DNA of 64,000 bases from Candidatus Zixiibacteriota bacterium. GTDB lineage: Bacteria > Zixibacteria > MSB-5A5 > GN15 > JAAZOE01. The notes beneath the pieces were generated by a model. That model was not told the DNA's origin, ran no database searches, and saw nothing but the letters and a program-made list of their open reading frames with translations. Position numbers and translations under genes: made by a program. The first letter of the stretch is position 1. Each line of letters begins with the position of its first letter. The stretch covers positions 124,001 through 188,000 of the forward strand of contig JAGLON010000008.1 in the NCBI GenBank assembly GCA_023138975.1. The letters run 5' to 3'. Positions 19,391-26,726 of this stretch are shown piece after piece.

Positions 19391-20806
19391 TTATTCAAAA
19401 ATTATAGCCTTATATATCAAATCATGCAGACCGACAACTTCACAATCAATGCCCTGATCCTCAACTAACTCGCGCAGTTGTTTCTTGCAGTTGGCACAGG
19501 GAGCTATCAGTATTTTCGCCCCGGTCGCGCGGATTTGGTCGGCTTTTGCTTTTCCGCCGATGATAGTCCGATAAGAACGCACTTCATCGATTGACACGAT
19601 ACCACCGCCGCCGCCGCAGCAGATGTTTTCTTCTTTGGTCGGTGTCATCTCGACATAGTTTTTACAGAAGGCTTTGATAATCTCACGAGGTTTATCAACA
19701 ATCCAACCTAATCGAGCCAAGTTACATGGATCATGATAGGTCACCCGCTCTGTAATAACCGAAGGATCAAGCTTGAGTTTTCCGGATTTGAGCATGTCAT
19801 ATGTATATTCCAATATATTAAATACCGGCTTGGCATCTTTTCCTCCACAATGCACCGGAACATATTGCTTGGCTGAGCGTGAAGCATGTCCGCATTCACC
19901 GATAAGGATTTTCGGGGTATTAAGACGTTCTGCCTGACCATAAAGTTTTAAAATTACTCGTTCGAGAATTCTATCATTGTAAAATAGGCCATAATTAATC
20001 GCGTCAAAATACTCGGTGCTTATCGTCCACGACCCGCCGGTCGCGGTGAAGACAGCGGCAATCCCCATCAGTGTTTCAGCTTCCATTAGAAAATCAGAAA
20101 CAGCCGGCGTAAACAGATATTCGGCGTTTTGAACATCCATCGGAAATTTGATATCGACCCCTTTTTCTTCCTTCATATCCTCTTCGAGGAACTCCAGAGT
20201 ATCAATCAGCGCCGGAAGCGGAATAGCGGAAGTATTTCCGGTTTTGCCCTCAAGTTGCTCCCTAGTACTAACCACCAGAGCTCTGGGAGCGATACCGATT
20301 TCACTCAGTATAAATCGTCCCAGATGGGTTATCAGAGCATGATCAATACCGACCGGGCATTCCATCGTGCATCTACGGCAAGCGGTGCAGTTCCAGAAGG
20401 TGTCAGCCATTTCATCAATCATTTCATCCGTCAAATAGCCGGAGCCCAAGAGTCTCCCTTTTAGCATACCCCCGAGAGTAAAATGCCGCCGATAAACCGA
20501 GAGCAGTAGTTCCGAGCGATAACAGGGAATATCACAGACATCTCCGGTAGCCGTATAAATAGGGCATTGAACGGCGCAGCGACCGCACTTGGCTGATATC
20601 CGGATGAAATGCTCCAGCGCGAACCGATAGTTCGTGTGCCGAAGAATCGCCGCGAACGCAGTCAAAAACCTCTTGGGCCTATCGGATACATCCATATCCT
20701 CGATATGATACCTGACATGCAGATGCTGCCGCTCAACAACTTCGGCTTTCTTTTTTGATTCAAATGCCTTTTGCCGTTCTTGCTCTGTAATTTGACTGTT
20801 TCTCAT
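19391..20806 (-). CDS. DsrK/HdrD-like iron-sulfur subunit
   Basis: 471 residues from the ATG at 20806 (GGAG 5 nt before AGACA-ATG); an in-frame ATG at 20827 has no RBS. Two [4Fe-4S] motifs (CGRCAVQCP and CTACRRCTMECP) are followed by CCG-type cysteine motifs near the C terminus (DPCNLARLG, NICCGGGGG, CANCKKQL), as in HdrD and DsrK, which bind a special [4Fe-4S] cluster and handle disulfide/thiol chemistry at the cytoplasmic face. With the b-type, ferredoxin and NrfD-haem subunits it makes a DsrMKJOP-like complex; no dsrAB sulfite reductase genes are in the window, so the partner substrate is unknown. Confidence 0.88.
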   Translation of the reverse strand: MRNSQITEQERQKAFESKKKAEVVERQHLHVRYHIEDMDVSDRPKRFLTAFAAILRHTNYRFALEHFIRISAKCGRCAVQCPIYTATGDVCDIPCYRSELLLSVYRRHFTLGGMLKGRLLGSGYLTDEMIDEMADTFWNCTACRRCTMECPVGIDHALITHLGRFILSEIGIAPRALVVSTREQLEGKTGNTSAIPLPALIDTLEFLEEDMKEEKGVDIKFPMDVQNAEYLFTPAVSDFLMEAETLMGIAAVFTATGGSWTISTEYFDAINYGLFYNDRILERVILKLYGQAERLNTPKILIGECGHASRSAKQYVPVHCGGKDAKPVFNILEYTYDMLKSGKLKLDPSVITERVTYHDPCNLARLGWIVDKPREIIKAFCKNYVEMTPTKEENICCGGGGGIVSIDEVRSYRTIIGGKAKADQIRATGAKILIAPCANCKKQLRELVEDQGIDCEVVGLHDLIYKAIIFE

Positions 20807-20878
20807 TGTCTCTCCATTACAAGCCATAAATCTGCTTTAAGAAAATATCTCAACATTCATTATCTATTAGCTTTAGTG

Positions 20879-21262
20879 TTATTCCCCGGATGAACACTGA
20901 TGATCATGTCCTTCGTGAAATGAGGGATCGTCACATGGATTATCGCCGTCCGCTAAAGAATCGGAAAGGAAACTTTTGACGATTTCTTCGGGTGATAACG
21001 GAGGCGCACCCATGACAACCTTTATTCCCCTTTGTTCAAACAGTTGCACTGCCATTGCCCCCATTCCTCCGGCGATGATATGTGAGCACTGCAATTCACC
21101 AAGCCAGATCGGGATTACGCCTGGTTCATGCGGAGGAGGAGCAAGCTCTTCTGTTTTTACGATTTCTTTAGTATCGGAATTAACTTCAACGATTGTAAAA
21201 ATCGGGCTGTGACCAAAGTGTGGACACAGTATTCCGTTCTCGGTAGGAACTGCTATTTTCAT
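20879..21262 (-). CDS. NifX/NifB C-terminal-like metal-cluster-binding protein
   Basis: 127 residues of the dinitrogenase iron-molybdenum-cofactor biosynthesis fold (IAVPTENGILCPHFGHSPIFTI; IIAGGMGAMAVQLFEQRGIKVV). The family includes the orange protein (ORP) of Desulfovibrio, which binds a Mo-Cu-S cluster. The tail is His/Asp/Cys rich (DNPCDD..HEGHDHQCSSG), a probable metal-binding extension. It is the third family member in this operon and lies between the MinD ATPases and the membrane complex. GGAG precedes the start. Confidence 0.85.
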   Translation of the reverse strand: MKIAVPTENGILCPHFGHSPIFTIVEVNSDTKEIVKTEELAPPPHEPGVIPIWLGELQCSHIIAGGMGAMAVQLFEQRGIKVVMGAPPLSPEEIVKSFLSDSLADGDNPCDDPSFHEGHDHQCSSGE

Positions 21263-21295
21263 TTTTCTATCTCCATTGAATTAAACTGTTAATTT

Positions 21296-22222
21296 TTAAA
21301 CCGCGAATTTTCCTGGAAGCTGTTTCGGTGAATCATTTATCTTACCTGACAACCAGGTCCACATTTTCAGAAGGTTGTTTTTATTTTCCTCGGAGGCATT
21401 AAGGAAATATGGCGTTCCTTTTACTTGTGCCTCAACAAACCCTGGATCAAAAAGAAGTTTGCCAATTACGGGAATATTTCTCTCATCTGCGAAGGAATCT
21501 ATTTCTTCCGTCAGTTTTGAGTTGATATCGTGCTTATTAATGCAAATAGCCATTTGTAGGTTAAAATGCCCGGCCAACTCTACTAATCGAGTCAAGTCGT
21601 GGATAGCGGATCGGGACGGCTCAGTGACTACTAATAAAAATGACGCTCCAGTAATAGAGGCAATTACCGGGCAACCAATGCCTGGAGGACCATCGATAAT
21701 AATCAGGTCACTTTTGTCACGCTGTGAGAGAGCAACCGCTTCACGGCGCAAGAGTGATACCAGTCGACCGGAATTGGCCTGGGCCGTACCTAAACGCCCA
21801 TGAAGAAACGGACCAAATTCAGATTCTGAAATAAACCATTGTCCGCTTATCACCGGTGTAAAAGTTATCGCTTTTTCCGGACAGGCATGGTAGCATAAGC
21901 CGCATCCCTCGCAGGCCATCTTATCTATTTTATAAAGATACTCACCGGGAGAAATTGGATCATTGACCTGACTTATCGCACTATACCGGCAAAGGTCGTG
22001 GCACGTTCCGCACGAGGTGCAGGCATCCTGATTTATCTGCGAACAGTGACTGGTTGAAAAACTGTTTTCATTGATTATTTTATGCCTAAGCAATATATGC
22101 AGATTGGCGGCATCGACGTCACAATCAACCAGTATCAGTTTTTTCGCCAGATACGCGAGCGACCCAACGATACTCGTTTTACCTGTTCCGCCTTTACCGC
22201 TGGCAACAACTAACTCAACCAT
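21296..22222 (-). CDS. MinD/Mrp-type P-loop ATPase with inserted ferredoxin domain
   Basis: 308 residues. A deviant Walker A (ASGKGGTGKTS) starts the protein. Residues about 62-115 are an inserted two-cluster ferredoxin (CTSCGTCHDLC; CEGCGLCYHACP), and a switch motif DGPPGIGCP follows. Such ATPases work with ORP/NifX proteins, perhaps in assembling or loading metal clusters. It overlaps the upstream paralogue by 8 nt, and the two probably act as a heterodimer, as the paired ATPases of ORP operons are thought to. Confidence 0.9.
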   Translation of the reverse strand: MVELVVASGKGGTGKTSIVGSLAYLAKKLILVDCDVDAANLHILLRHKIINENSFSTSHCSQINQDACTSCGTCHDLCRYSAISQVNDPISPGEYLYKIDKMACEGCGLCYHACPEKAITFTPVISGQWFISESEFGPFLHGRLGTAQANSGRLVSLLRREAVALSQRDKSDLIIIDGPPGIGCPVIASITGASFLLVVTEPSRSAIHDLTRLVELAGHFNLQMAICINKHDINSKLTEEIDSFADERNIPVIGKLLFDPGFVEAQVKGTPYFLNASEENKNNLLKMWTWLSGKINDSPKQLPGKFAV

Positions 22223-23066
22223 TTCCTACGACCTGACATATTTGATCATATAGTTTAACAAGTTCGTTTGAGAACTCAGGATCGGACTCAATATTCAGTT
22301 TTCCATCCGAATAGCATTCCGCTATCCTTCGGCGAAACGGAATTTCTAACATTACCGTCATGCCTTCTTTCTCAATCATTTCACGAGCAAGTTCATCTCC
22401 CAAATCGGAGCGATTTATAACAACCCCGCTGGGAATATTGAGATCTTGTGTGAGATTATAGGCTAATTGTAGATCATGCATACCAAACGGAGTTGGCTCG
22501 GTAACTAATACGACAAAGTCACTACCTTGAATGGCTTCAACCACCGGGCATGAGGTTCCCGGAGGCGCATCAATGATTGCGGTTCCACGTTGTGAAATTA
22601 TACTCTTAAGCGTGCGCAGTAAGGGAGGACTCAATGCCTCGCCAACATTCAGGCACCCTGAATAATAACCCGCCTGACATGAACTGCCTTTGGTAATCTT
22701 GCCTATTGCTCGCTGTTTTTCGCTTATCGCTTTTTCCGGGCAGAGCTCAACACAAGCTCCGCAACTATGGCAAAGCGCAGGAAATGTTAACAGCTTTTCA
22801 CCCAATATTGCCAGAGCGTTAAACTGACAATAATTAACACAGTCACCGCAGAGCGTGCATTTTTCATGGTTGATTACCGGCACAGGGACTTTTACGTCAA
22901 TAACATCAGTCTTGTCGGGATTAAGGAAGATATGACCATTCGGCTCCTCGACATCGGCATCAACATATATCACATGATCAATTTCCCGGGCAAGTACGGC
23001 AAACATATTGGTCGCCAAAGTTGTCTTTCCCGTTCCACCTTTTCCACTGGCAAACGCAATTCTCAT
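22215..23066 (-). CDS. MinD/Mrp-type P-loop ATPase with inserted ferredoxin domain (paralogue)
   Basis: 283 residues with the same plan as its neighbour: Walker A ASGKGGTGKTT, two-cluster ferredoxin insert (CTLCGDCVNYC; CHSCGACVELCP, about residues 68-110), and DAPPGTSCP. It diverges enough from the second copy to be an old duplication. The 15-nt gap from the small CxxC gene places it firmly in the operon. Confidence 0.9.
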   Translation of the reverse strand: MRIAFASGKGGTGKTTLATNMFAVLAREIDHVIYVDADVEEPNGHIFLNPDKTDVIDVKVPVPVINHEKCTLCGDCVNYCQFNALAILGEKLLTFPALCHSCGACVELCPEKAISEKQRAIGKITKGSSCQAGYYSGCLNVGEALSPPLLRTLKSIISQRGTAIIDAPPGTSCPVVEAIQGSDFVVLVTEPTPFGMHDLQLAYNLTQDLNIPSGVVINRSDLGDELAREMIEKEGMTVMLEIPFRRRIAECYSDGKLNIESDPEFSNELVKLYDQICQVVGNG

Positions 23067-23081
23067 ATAATTTATGAACCC

Positions 23082-23312
23082 TTATTCCCGAACCATCGGT
23101 GAGCCGCATTGGGGACACTTAGCCTCACTGCAAGGGACCCCGCGGGAATGAGGAGCAGTAGCGCCACAACTGGGGCAGACACAATTACCGCCCGGCCCAA
23201 GTCCACGCCCCTGTCCCTTATTCAATTGATTACGACTACCGGAACGATTACCCTGTTGGTTACCTTGTTGATTACCAGCCTGTGTATTTCTCTCACGAAA
23301 AAATAATGACAT
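23082..23312 (-). CDS. Small CxxC zinc-ribbon-like protein
   Basis: 76 residues. The N-terminal half is low complexity, rich in Gln, Asn and Gly. The C-terminal half holds CPSCG and CPQCG plus two further Cys, a zinc-ribbon or rubredoxin-like arrangement. Similar tiny proteins are recurrent neighbours of NifX/MinD clusters in anaerobes. It is placed 3 nt after the DUF5320 gene. Function unknown; metal binding is likely. Confidence 0.7.
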   Translation of the reverse strand: MSLFFRERNTQAGNQQGNQQGNRSGSRNQLNKGQGRGLGPGGNCVCPSCGATAPHSRGVPCSEAKCPQCGSPMVRE

Positions 23313-23315
23313 GGC

Positions 23316-23669
23316 TTACTCCTTGCTGTCCTGTATTTCATCTAATCGTTTTTGAATACTCTGAAGGGCTTTAGTAATCTGCTCTGACTGCTGTTTCAGA
23401 GCGTTAATTTCGTCCTCAAGAAAAACTTGCGAATCAAATTGAGCGTTCACATCATTAGAGTATTGCATACCACGCTGTGCTCCTTGACCATAAACGGAAT
23501 TCATGCGTCGACGGCCGCGACCGGCTCTGTTTCCGCCTCGGTTAAACCCGGCACCCGGCCAGTTTCTGCGATTGGCAAAACCAGCAAAATCATTTCCACT
23601 ACATAATCCAGCGCCGCGTCCTGACAACGGACCGGCTCCTGACGGACCTGTACGATCTCCACCTGGCAT
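23316..23669 (-). CDS. DUF5320-like Gly/Arg-rich small protein
   Basis: 117 residues. It opens with MPGGDRTGPSGAGPLSGRGAGLC, recognisably the DUF5320 start, and continues with a Gly/Arg/Asn-rich stretch. It ends in a predicted coiled coil (about 82-115; EDEINALKQQSEQITKALQS). These proteins almost always sit beside NifX/ORP genes; their role is unknown. Gap to the upstream NifX gene is 25 nt. Confidence 0.8.
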   Translation of the reverse strand: MPGGDRTGPSGAGPLSGRGAGLCSGNDFAGFANRRNWPGAGFNRGGNRAGRGRRRMNSVYGQGAQRGMQYSNDVNAQFDSQVFLEDEINALKQQSEQITKALQSIQKRLDEIQDSKE

Positions 23670-23694
23670 ATTACACCTCCGATTTTCTATCCTA

Positions 23695-24060
23695 TTATTG
23701 TTTCCAATGCCCGTTCACGTTGGCTCCATCCGCCACGGTCAGCTCATTGGACAGGAATAAATCGACTGCCTGCTGAACCGAACCATCATGCCAGGTTACA
23801 ACCTTAATCCCGGCAGTTCTTAGGGCGGAAAATGCTTTCGGGCCGATATGGCCGGATATAACAAATTCGGCTTTTTTATTTGATACTGATTGTGCCGCTT
23901 GAATACCCGCGCCTTGAGCCGCATTAACATTGTCAGTATTTGAGATAGCCTCAAATTCCTGATTGTCACTATCATACACGATAAAATATGCAGCCCGTCC
24001 AAAATGCGGATCTACCGGACTGGACATATCCTTACCTTTTGAAGAAATTGCAATTTTCAT
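23695..24060 (-). CDS. NifX/ORP-like metal-cluster-binding protein
   Basis: 121 residues from the ATG at 24060, which has AGGAGA upstream and restores the usual family start (MKIAISSKGKDMSSPVDPHF); a longer reading frame to 24213 only shadows the upstream gene. It shows the NifX core: PHFGRAAYFIVYD and FVISGHIGPKAFSALRTAGIKV. It lacks the Cys/His-rich tail of the third copy. The start overlaps the end of the preceding gene by 29 nt. Confidence 0.88.
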   Translation of the reverse strand: MKIAISSKGKDMSSPVDPHFGRAAYFIVYDSDNQEFEAISNTDNVNAAQGAGIQAAQSVSNKKAEFVISGHIGPKAFSALRTAGIKVVTWHDGSVQQAVDLFLSNELTVADGANVNGHWKQ

Positions 24061-24475
24061 TTTTTCTCCTGTATTCTTTGCATTTTTTGTTAGACCGGAC
24101 CGTTCCGGAAAAAGAGCCTCGAACCCTCCGTTGCCGTCGCCGGCATCCAGGAAGAAGATATTCATGAAGATTCCTTCCCCCCTCGGAGTATGCTCGCAGC
24201 AACTTTGACACATCGCCCGACAGGAATGAAAAAACTTCTATGCCGGACCGACAAAGACGATTATGAAGATTTTTAGAAATTGCGCCACACAGAACTTTAT
24301 GAACACCACGCGCCTGAAGAAACGAAATACGAGCTGTAAAGCCAGCCGGTTTCACTTCTATCATCTCCCGGTTGGTATATCGCCCATTCTTGATTTCGAC
24401 AATCAATATCTGTGTTGCCGTATCAAATACCGGCGAAACCCTACCCATCCATAGCGGAATTGCAACTATTTCCAT
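24032..24475 (-). CDS. NifX-like protein, first gene of the sigma-54 operon
   Basis: 147 residues. It shares the family start (VAIPLWMGRVSPVFDTATQ) and core (RISFLQARGVHKVLCGAIS). Its tail, with a PGC followed by an Arg-rich stretch (LLPGCRRRQRRVRG), resembles the basic tails of homologues, so the frame is genuine although its last 29 nt overlap the next gene. No Shine-Dalgarno is visible, and the predicted sigma-54 transcript starts only about 5 nt upstream, so the message may be nearly leaderless. Confidence 0.8.
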   Translation of the reverse strand: MEIVAIPLWMGRVSPVFDTATQILIVEIKNGRYTNREMIEVKPAGFTARISFLQARGVHKVLCGAISKNLHNRLCRSGIEVFSFLSGDVSKLLRAYSEGGRNLHEYLLPGCRRRQRRVRGSFSGTVRSNKKCKEYRRKNENCNFFKR

Positions 24476-24490
24476 AACGAATGGATATTA

Positions 24491-24506
24491 AGCAACAATT
24501 GTACCA
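24491..24506 (-). promoter_or_regulatory. Sigma-54 (-24/-12) promoter of the ORP-like/redox operon
   Basis: The minus strand reads TGGTAC-AATTG-TTGCT. The invariant GG and GC doublets are exactly 10 nt apart, as in the RpoN consensus. It lies between the activator gene and the first NifX-like gene, in the right direction. Confidence 0.85.
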
Positions 24507-24604
24507 GTTTAGGCCGACAAACATACTATTTTTCTTTAGTCGTTGTTATAGAACCTATTACGGAGACATTTAATTCAAGTTATTTAGATAACGGCAATAG
24601 ACTA

Positions 24605-24618
24605 TTGCATATACGCAA
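24605..24618. promoter_or_regulatory. Activator-binding palindrome, site 1 (TTGC-N6-GCAA)
   Basis: TTGCATATACGCAA. It is identical in its half-sites and spacing to a second palindrome whose centre is 32 bp away, about three helical turns. It lies roughly 100 bp upstream of the -24 box, the usual distance for an NtrC-type enhancer. Confidence 0.7.
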
Positions 24619-24636
24619 CACGCCAATCGTAACGCA

Positions 24637-24650
24637 TTGCTATTTTGCAA
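24637..24650. promoter_or_regulatory. Activator-binding palindrome, site 2 (TTGC-N6-GCAA)
   Basis: TTGCTATTTTGCAA, second copy of the enhancer palindrome, abutting the stop codon of the activator gene. The pair implies cooperative dimer binding by the neighbouring AAA+ activator. Confidence 0.7.
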
Positions 24651-24651
24651 C

Positions 24652-25983
24652 TCATGGATTTGGAGTGGAGATGCCGAGTTTCTTCATTTTCCGCCAGAGA
24701 GTTGTTTTATGCATACCCAACTCTTCAGCAGCTTTAGTACGATTCCAATTATGCTTACGTAAGGTAGCATGGATATAATCTGCTTCCAATTCGTTAAGTG
24801 AGCTGGCTTCAGGGACTGGATTCACTTTCTCCGGAGCAATCTTTTTGGGCAGATCCTGCGGATTGATAAATGGTCCATGACTAATAATAAAGGCATGTTC
24901 AATAATATTTTGCAATTCTCTGACATTGCCGGGAAAGCGATGATTCATCAAAATGGTCAACGTCGATGGTGAAAGATCGGTAATGGATTTATTATGGATA
25001 GAATTTAGACGGCTGATAAAATGATCGACGAGTAATGGTATATCTTCACGCCGTTCCCTTAGAGGGGGCAATAATAGTTTGATGACATTGATACGATAGT
25101 ATAAATCTTCCCGAAACTCACCCTTTTCCACCATTTCATCAAGGTTTTTATTAGTCGCCGTAATTACCCTGACATTAGCCGTTTTTGATTCGGTACTGCC
25201 CAAAGGTTCATACGTTTTTTCCTGTAATACCCGGAGGAGCCGTACCTGCAGAGCCGGTGAAACATCTCCAATTTCGTCAAGAAAAATAGTTCCTCCGTCA
25301 GCCAAAGCAAACCGCCCCGGTTTATCGATACGAGCATCAGTAAAGGCACCCTTGACATACCCAAACAGCTCAGCTTCCAAAAGACTATCCGGAAGAGCGC
25401 CGCAATTCAGGGTTATAATCGGACCGTTTTTACGGGAAGATAAATCATGTATGGCGCGAGCAACAAGCTCTTTACCGGTTCCACTTTCCCCTTCAATAAC
25501 AACCGTGGCATCGCTTTCGGCGATACTTGGTAGAATGTCAAATATCTCCTGCATCCGTGGATTTTTACTGATGATATCGTGAAAAGTATTTCTCTTTTTA
25601 AGCTCGCTCCGAAGATGTTCGATAGTCGTTAGGTCTCGAAAGGTCTCGACCCCGCCGATAACCTTGCCAACTTTATCTTTCATTATGGCTGTTGAAATAG
25701 TTATCGGAATTCGATCACCTTCGCTGCTGATAATATAAATGATTTTATTAATGATGCGCTCGCCGCTTTCGAGCGTATGGCGAAGGGCGCAGGAAGTTTC
25801 GCAAATTGAGGCCCGGAAAACATCGCAACAACGCTGTCCGATAGCCTCTTCTCGGGAAATACCGGTGATAGTTTCGGCCGCCTTATTAAAAGACCGGATA
25901 CGCCAGTCTTTATCGACCGTAAAAACCCCATCGGCGATACTATCTAAAATCGTATCGGTCGCGTTTTTAAAATCATCTTCCAT
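24652..25983 (-). CDS. Sigma-54-dependent activator: Cys-rich PAS, AAA+, Fis-type HTH
   Basis: 443 residues. The PAS domain (about 5-120) contains C52, C53, C61 and C65 (QRCCDVFRASICETSC), a likely redox or metal-binding patch. The AAA+ domain (about 135-370) has GESGTGKE (165-172), Walker B LDEIGD (235-240) and the sigma-54 loop as GAFTDA (212-217), a tolerated variant of GAFTGA. The Fis-type helix-turn-helix is at the end (NRTKAAEELGMHKTTLWRKM). There is no receiver domain, so it senses directly through PAS. By analogy with the Desulfovibrio ORP regulator it should activate the promoter at 24491-24506. Confidence 0.92.
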   Translation of the reverse strand: MEDDFKNATDTILDSIADGVFTVDKDWRIRSFNKAAETITGISREEAIGQRCCDVFRASICETSCALRHTLESGERIINKIIYIISSEGDRIPITISTAIMKDKVGKVIGGVETFRDLTTIEHLRSELKKRNTFHDIISKNPRMQEIFDILPSIAESDATVVIEGESGTGKELVARAIHDLSSRKNGPIITLNCGALPDSLLEAELFGYVKGAFTDARIDKPGRFALADGGTIFLDEIGDVSPALQVRLLRVLQEKTYEPLGSTESKTANVRVITATNKNLDEMVEKGEFREDLYYRINVIKLLLPPLRERREDIPLLVDHFISRLNSIHNKSITDLSPSTLTILMNHRFPGNVRELQNIIEHAFIISHGPFINPQDLPKKIAPEKVNPVPEASSLNELEADYIHATLRKHNWNRTKAAEELGMHKTTLWRKMKKLGISTPNP

Positions 25984-26091
25984 AGCCAGTTAAATATATG
26001 CTTTTCAAATTGAATCGCAAACAGTAAACGATAAGAATATAGAAGCTTTTTGAAAACTTAATTTAACCAGGGATAGAACACTGATAAATAA

Positions 26092-26562
26092 CTAAGAATC
26101 CCGGCGCTCAACGATGACTCTTGTTCCTGCAATTCTATCTCCAAAACGGGCGCATTCGCCGGAACGCAAGATCAGGATAATACCGGCGATGTTCAGCACC
26201 GGAAGACTATCTACAATTCGTAAAACATTTCTAATTATGCTTTTTGCTAAGCCGGGCTTACTTCCATCAAGGCTAATAACCCGGATGCCAACCACCCGTT
26301 TACCGAGAGTAACCCCTATGAGCCCCTCGAGTAAAATAAAGTAAAAAACAATTATTATGGTGAATGCGATGCATAACGGATCGGTTATAAAAATCCCTGA
26401 ACTCCAGCGATGGTCAGAAACGCCCATCATCCAGGTTCCTTTGATTGCTTTCGTAATAGGAAAGAAAAAGAGACTTAGAAATACAAAATCGACAAAGAGG
26501 CTCAAAAAACGCCGCCATAGGCCGGCATAGCGAAAGGTTTGATTTTCCGGCTCGCTTTTCAT
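26092..26562 (-). CDS. RDD-family membrane protein
   Basis: 156 residues. The RDD signature is seen as YAGLWRRFLSLFVDFVFL at the start and LGKRVVGIRVISLDG in the loop, with about four hydrophobic segments. RDD proteins are small inner-membrane proteins; some transport Na+ or osmolytes, most are uncharacterised. It is not part of the sigma-54 operon; it ends about 110 nt upstream of the activator gene in the same direction. Confidence 0.8.
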   Translation of the reverse strand: MKSEPENQTFRYAGLWRRFLSLFVDFVFLSLFFFPITKAIKGTWMMGVSDHRWSSGIFITDPLCIAFTIIIVFYFILLEGLIGVTLGKRVVGIRVISLDGSKPGLAKSIIRNVLRIVDSLPVLNIAGIILILRSGECARFGDRIAGTRVIVERRDS

Positions 26563-26614
26563 TCAATCCCCCATCTTATGTTTCCTGTCGTTTTAGAATG
26601 AGCACAAATAACTC

Positions 26615-26644
26615 CCCGGCAGGAGAACCCAATCTCCTGCCGGG
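26615..26644 (-). terminator. Strong hairpin downstream of the CsgG-OmpA gene
   Basis: CCCGGCAGGAGA pairs perfectly with TCTCCTGCCGGG (12-bp stem, 6-nt loop). On the minus strand the tail (GAGTTATTTGTG) is only moderately U-rich. It lies about 80 nt past the stop of the CsgG-OmpA gene. Confidence 0.65.
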
Positions 26645-26726
26645 AATTATAGTTCAATCAACCACTCACTGTTGATATCGGGAATAGACTTCCCATATAG
26701 TTTTATTACAATCGACGTAATGCGGC

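Noticed and set aside
16020..20806. Dissimilatory sulfite reductase operon
   Set aside because: The membrane subunits resemble DsrMKJOP, but dsrA, dsrB, dsrC and sulfate-activation genes are not in the window, so sulfite reduction cannot be claimed.
20807..20827. Upstream ATG of the DsrK-like gene
   Set aside because: No Shine-Dalgarno before it, whereas GGAG precedes the ATG at 20806.
24061..24213. N-terminal extension of the second NifX-like gene up to 24213
   Set aside because: The extension overlaps the first NifX-like gene, while the ATG at 24060 has AGGAGA and the family's standard start.
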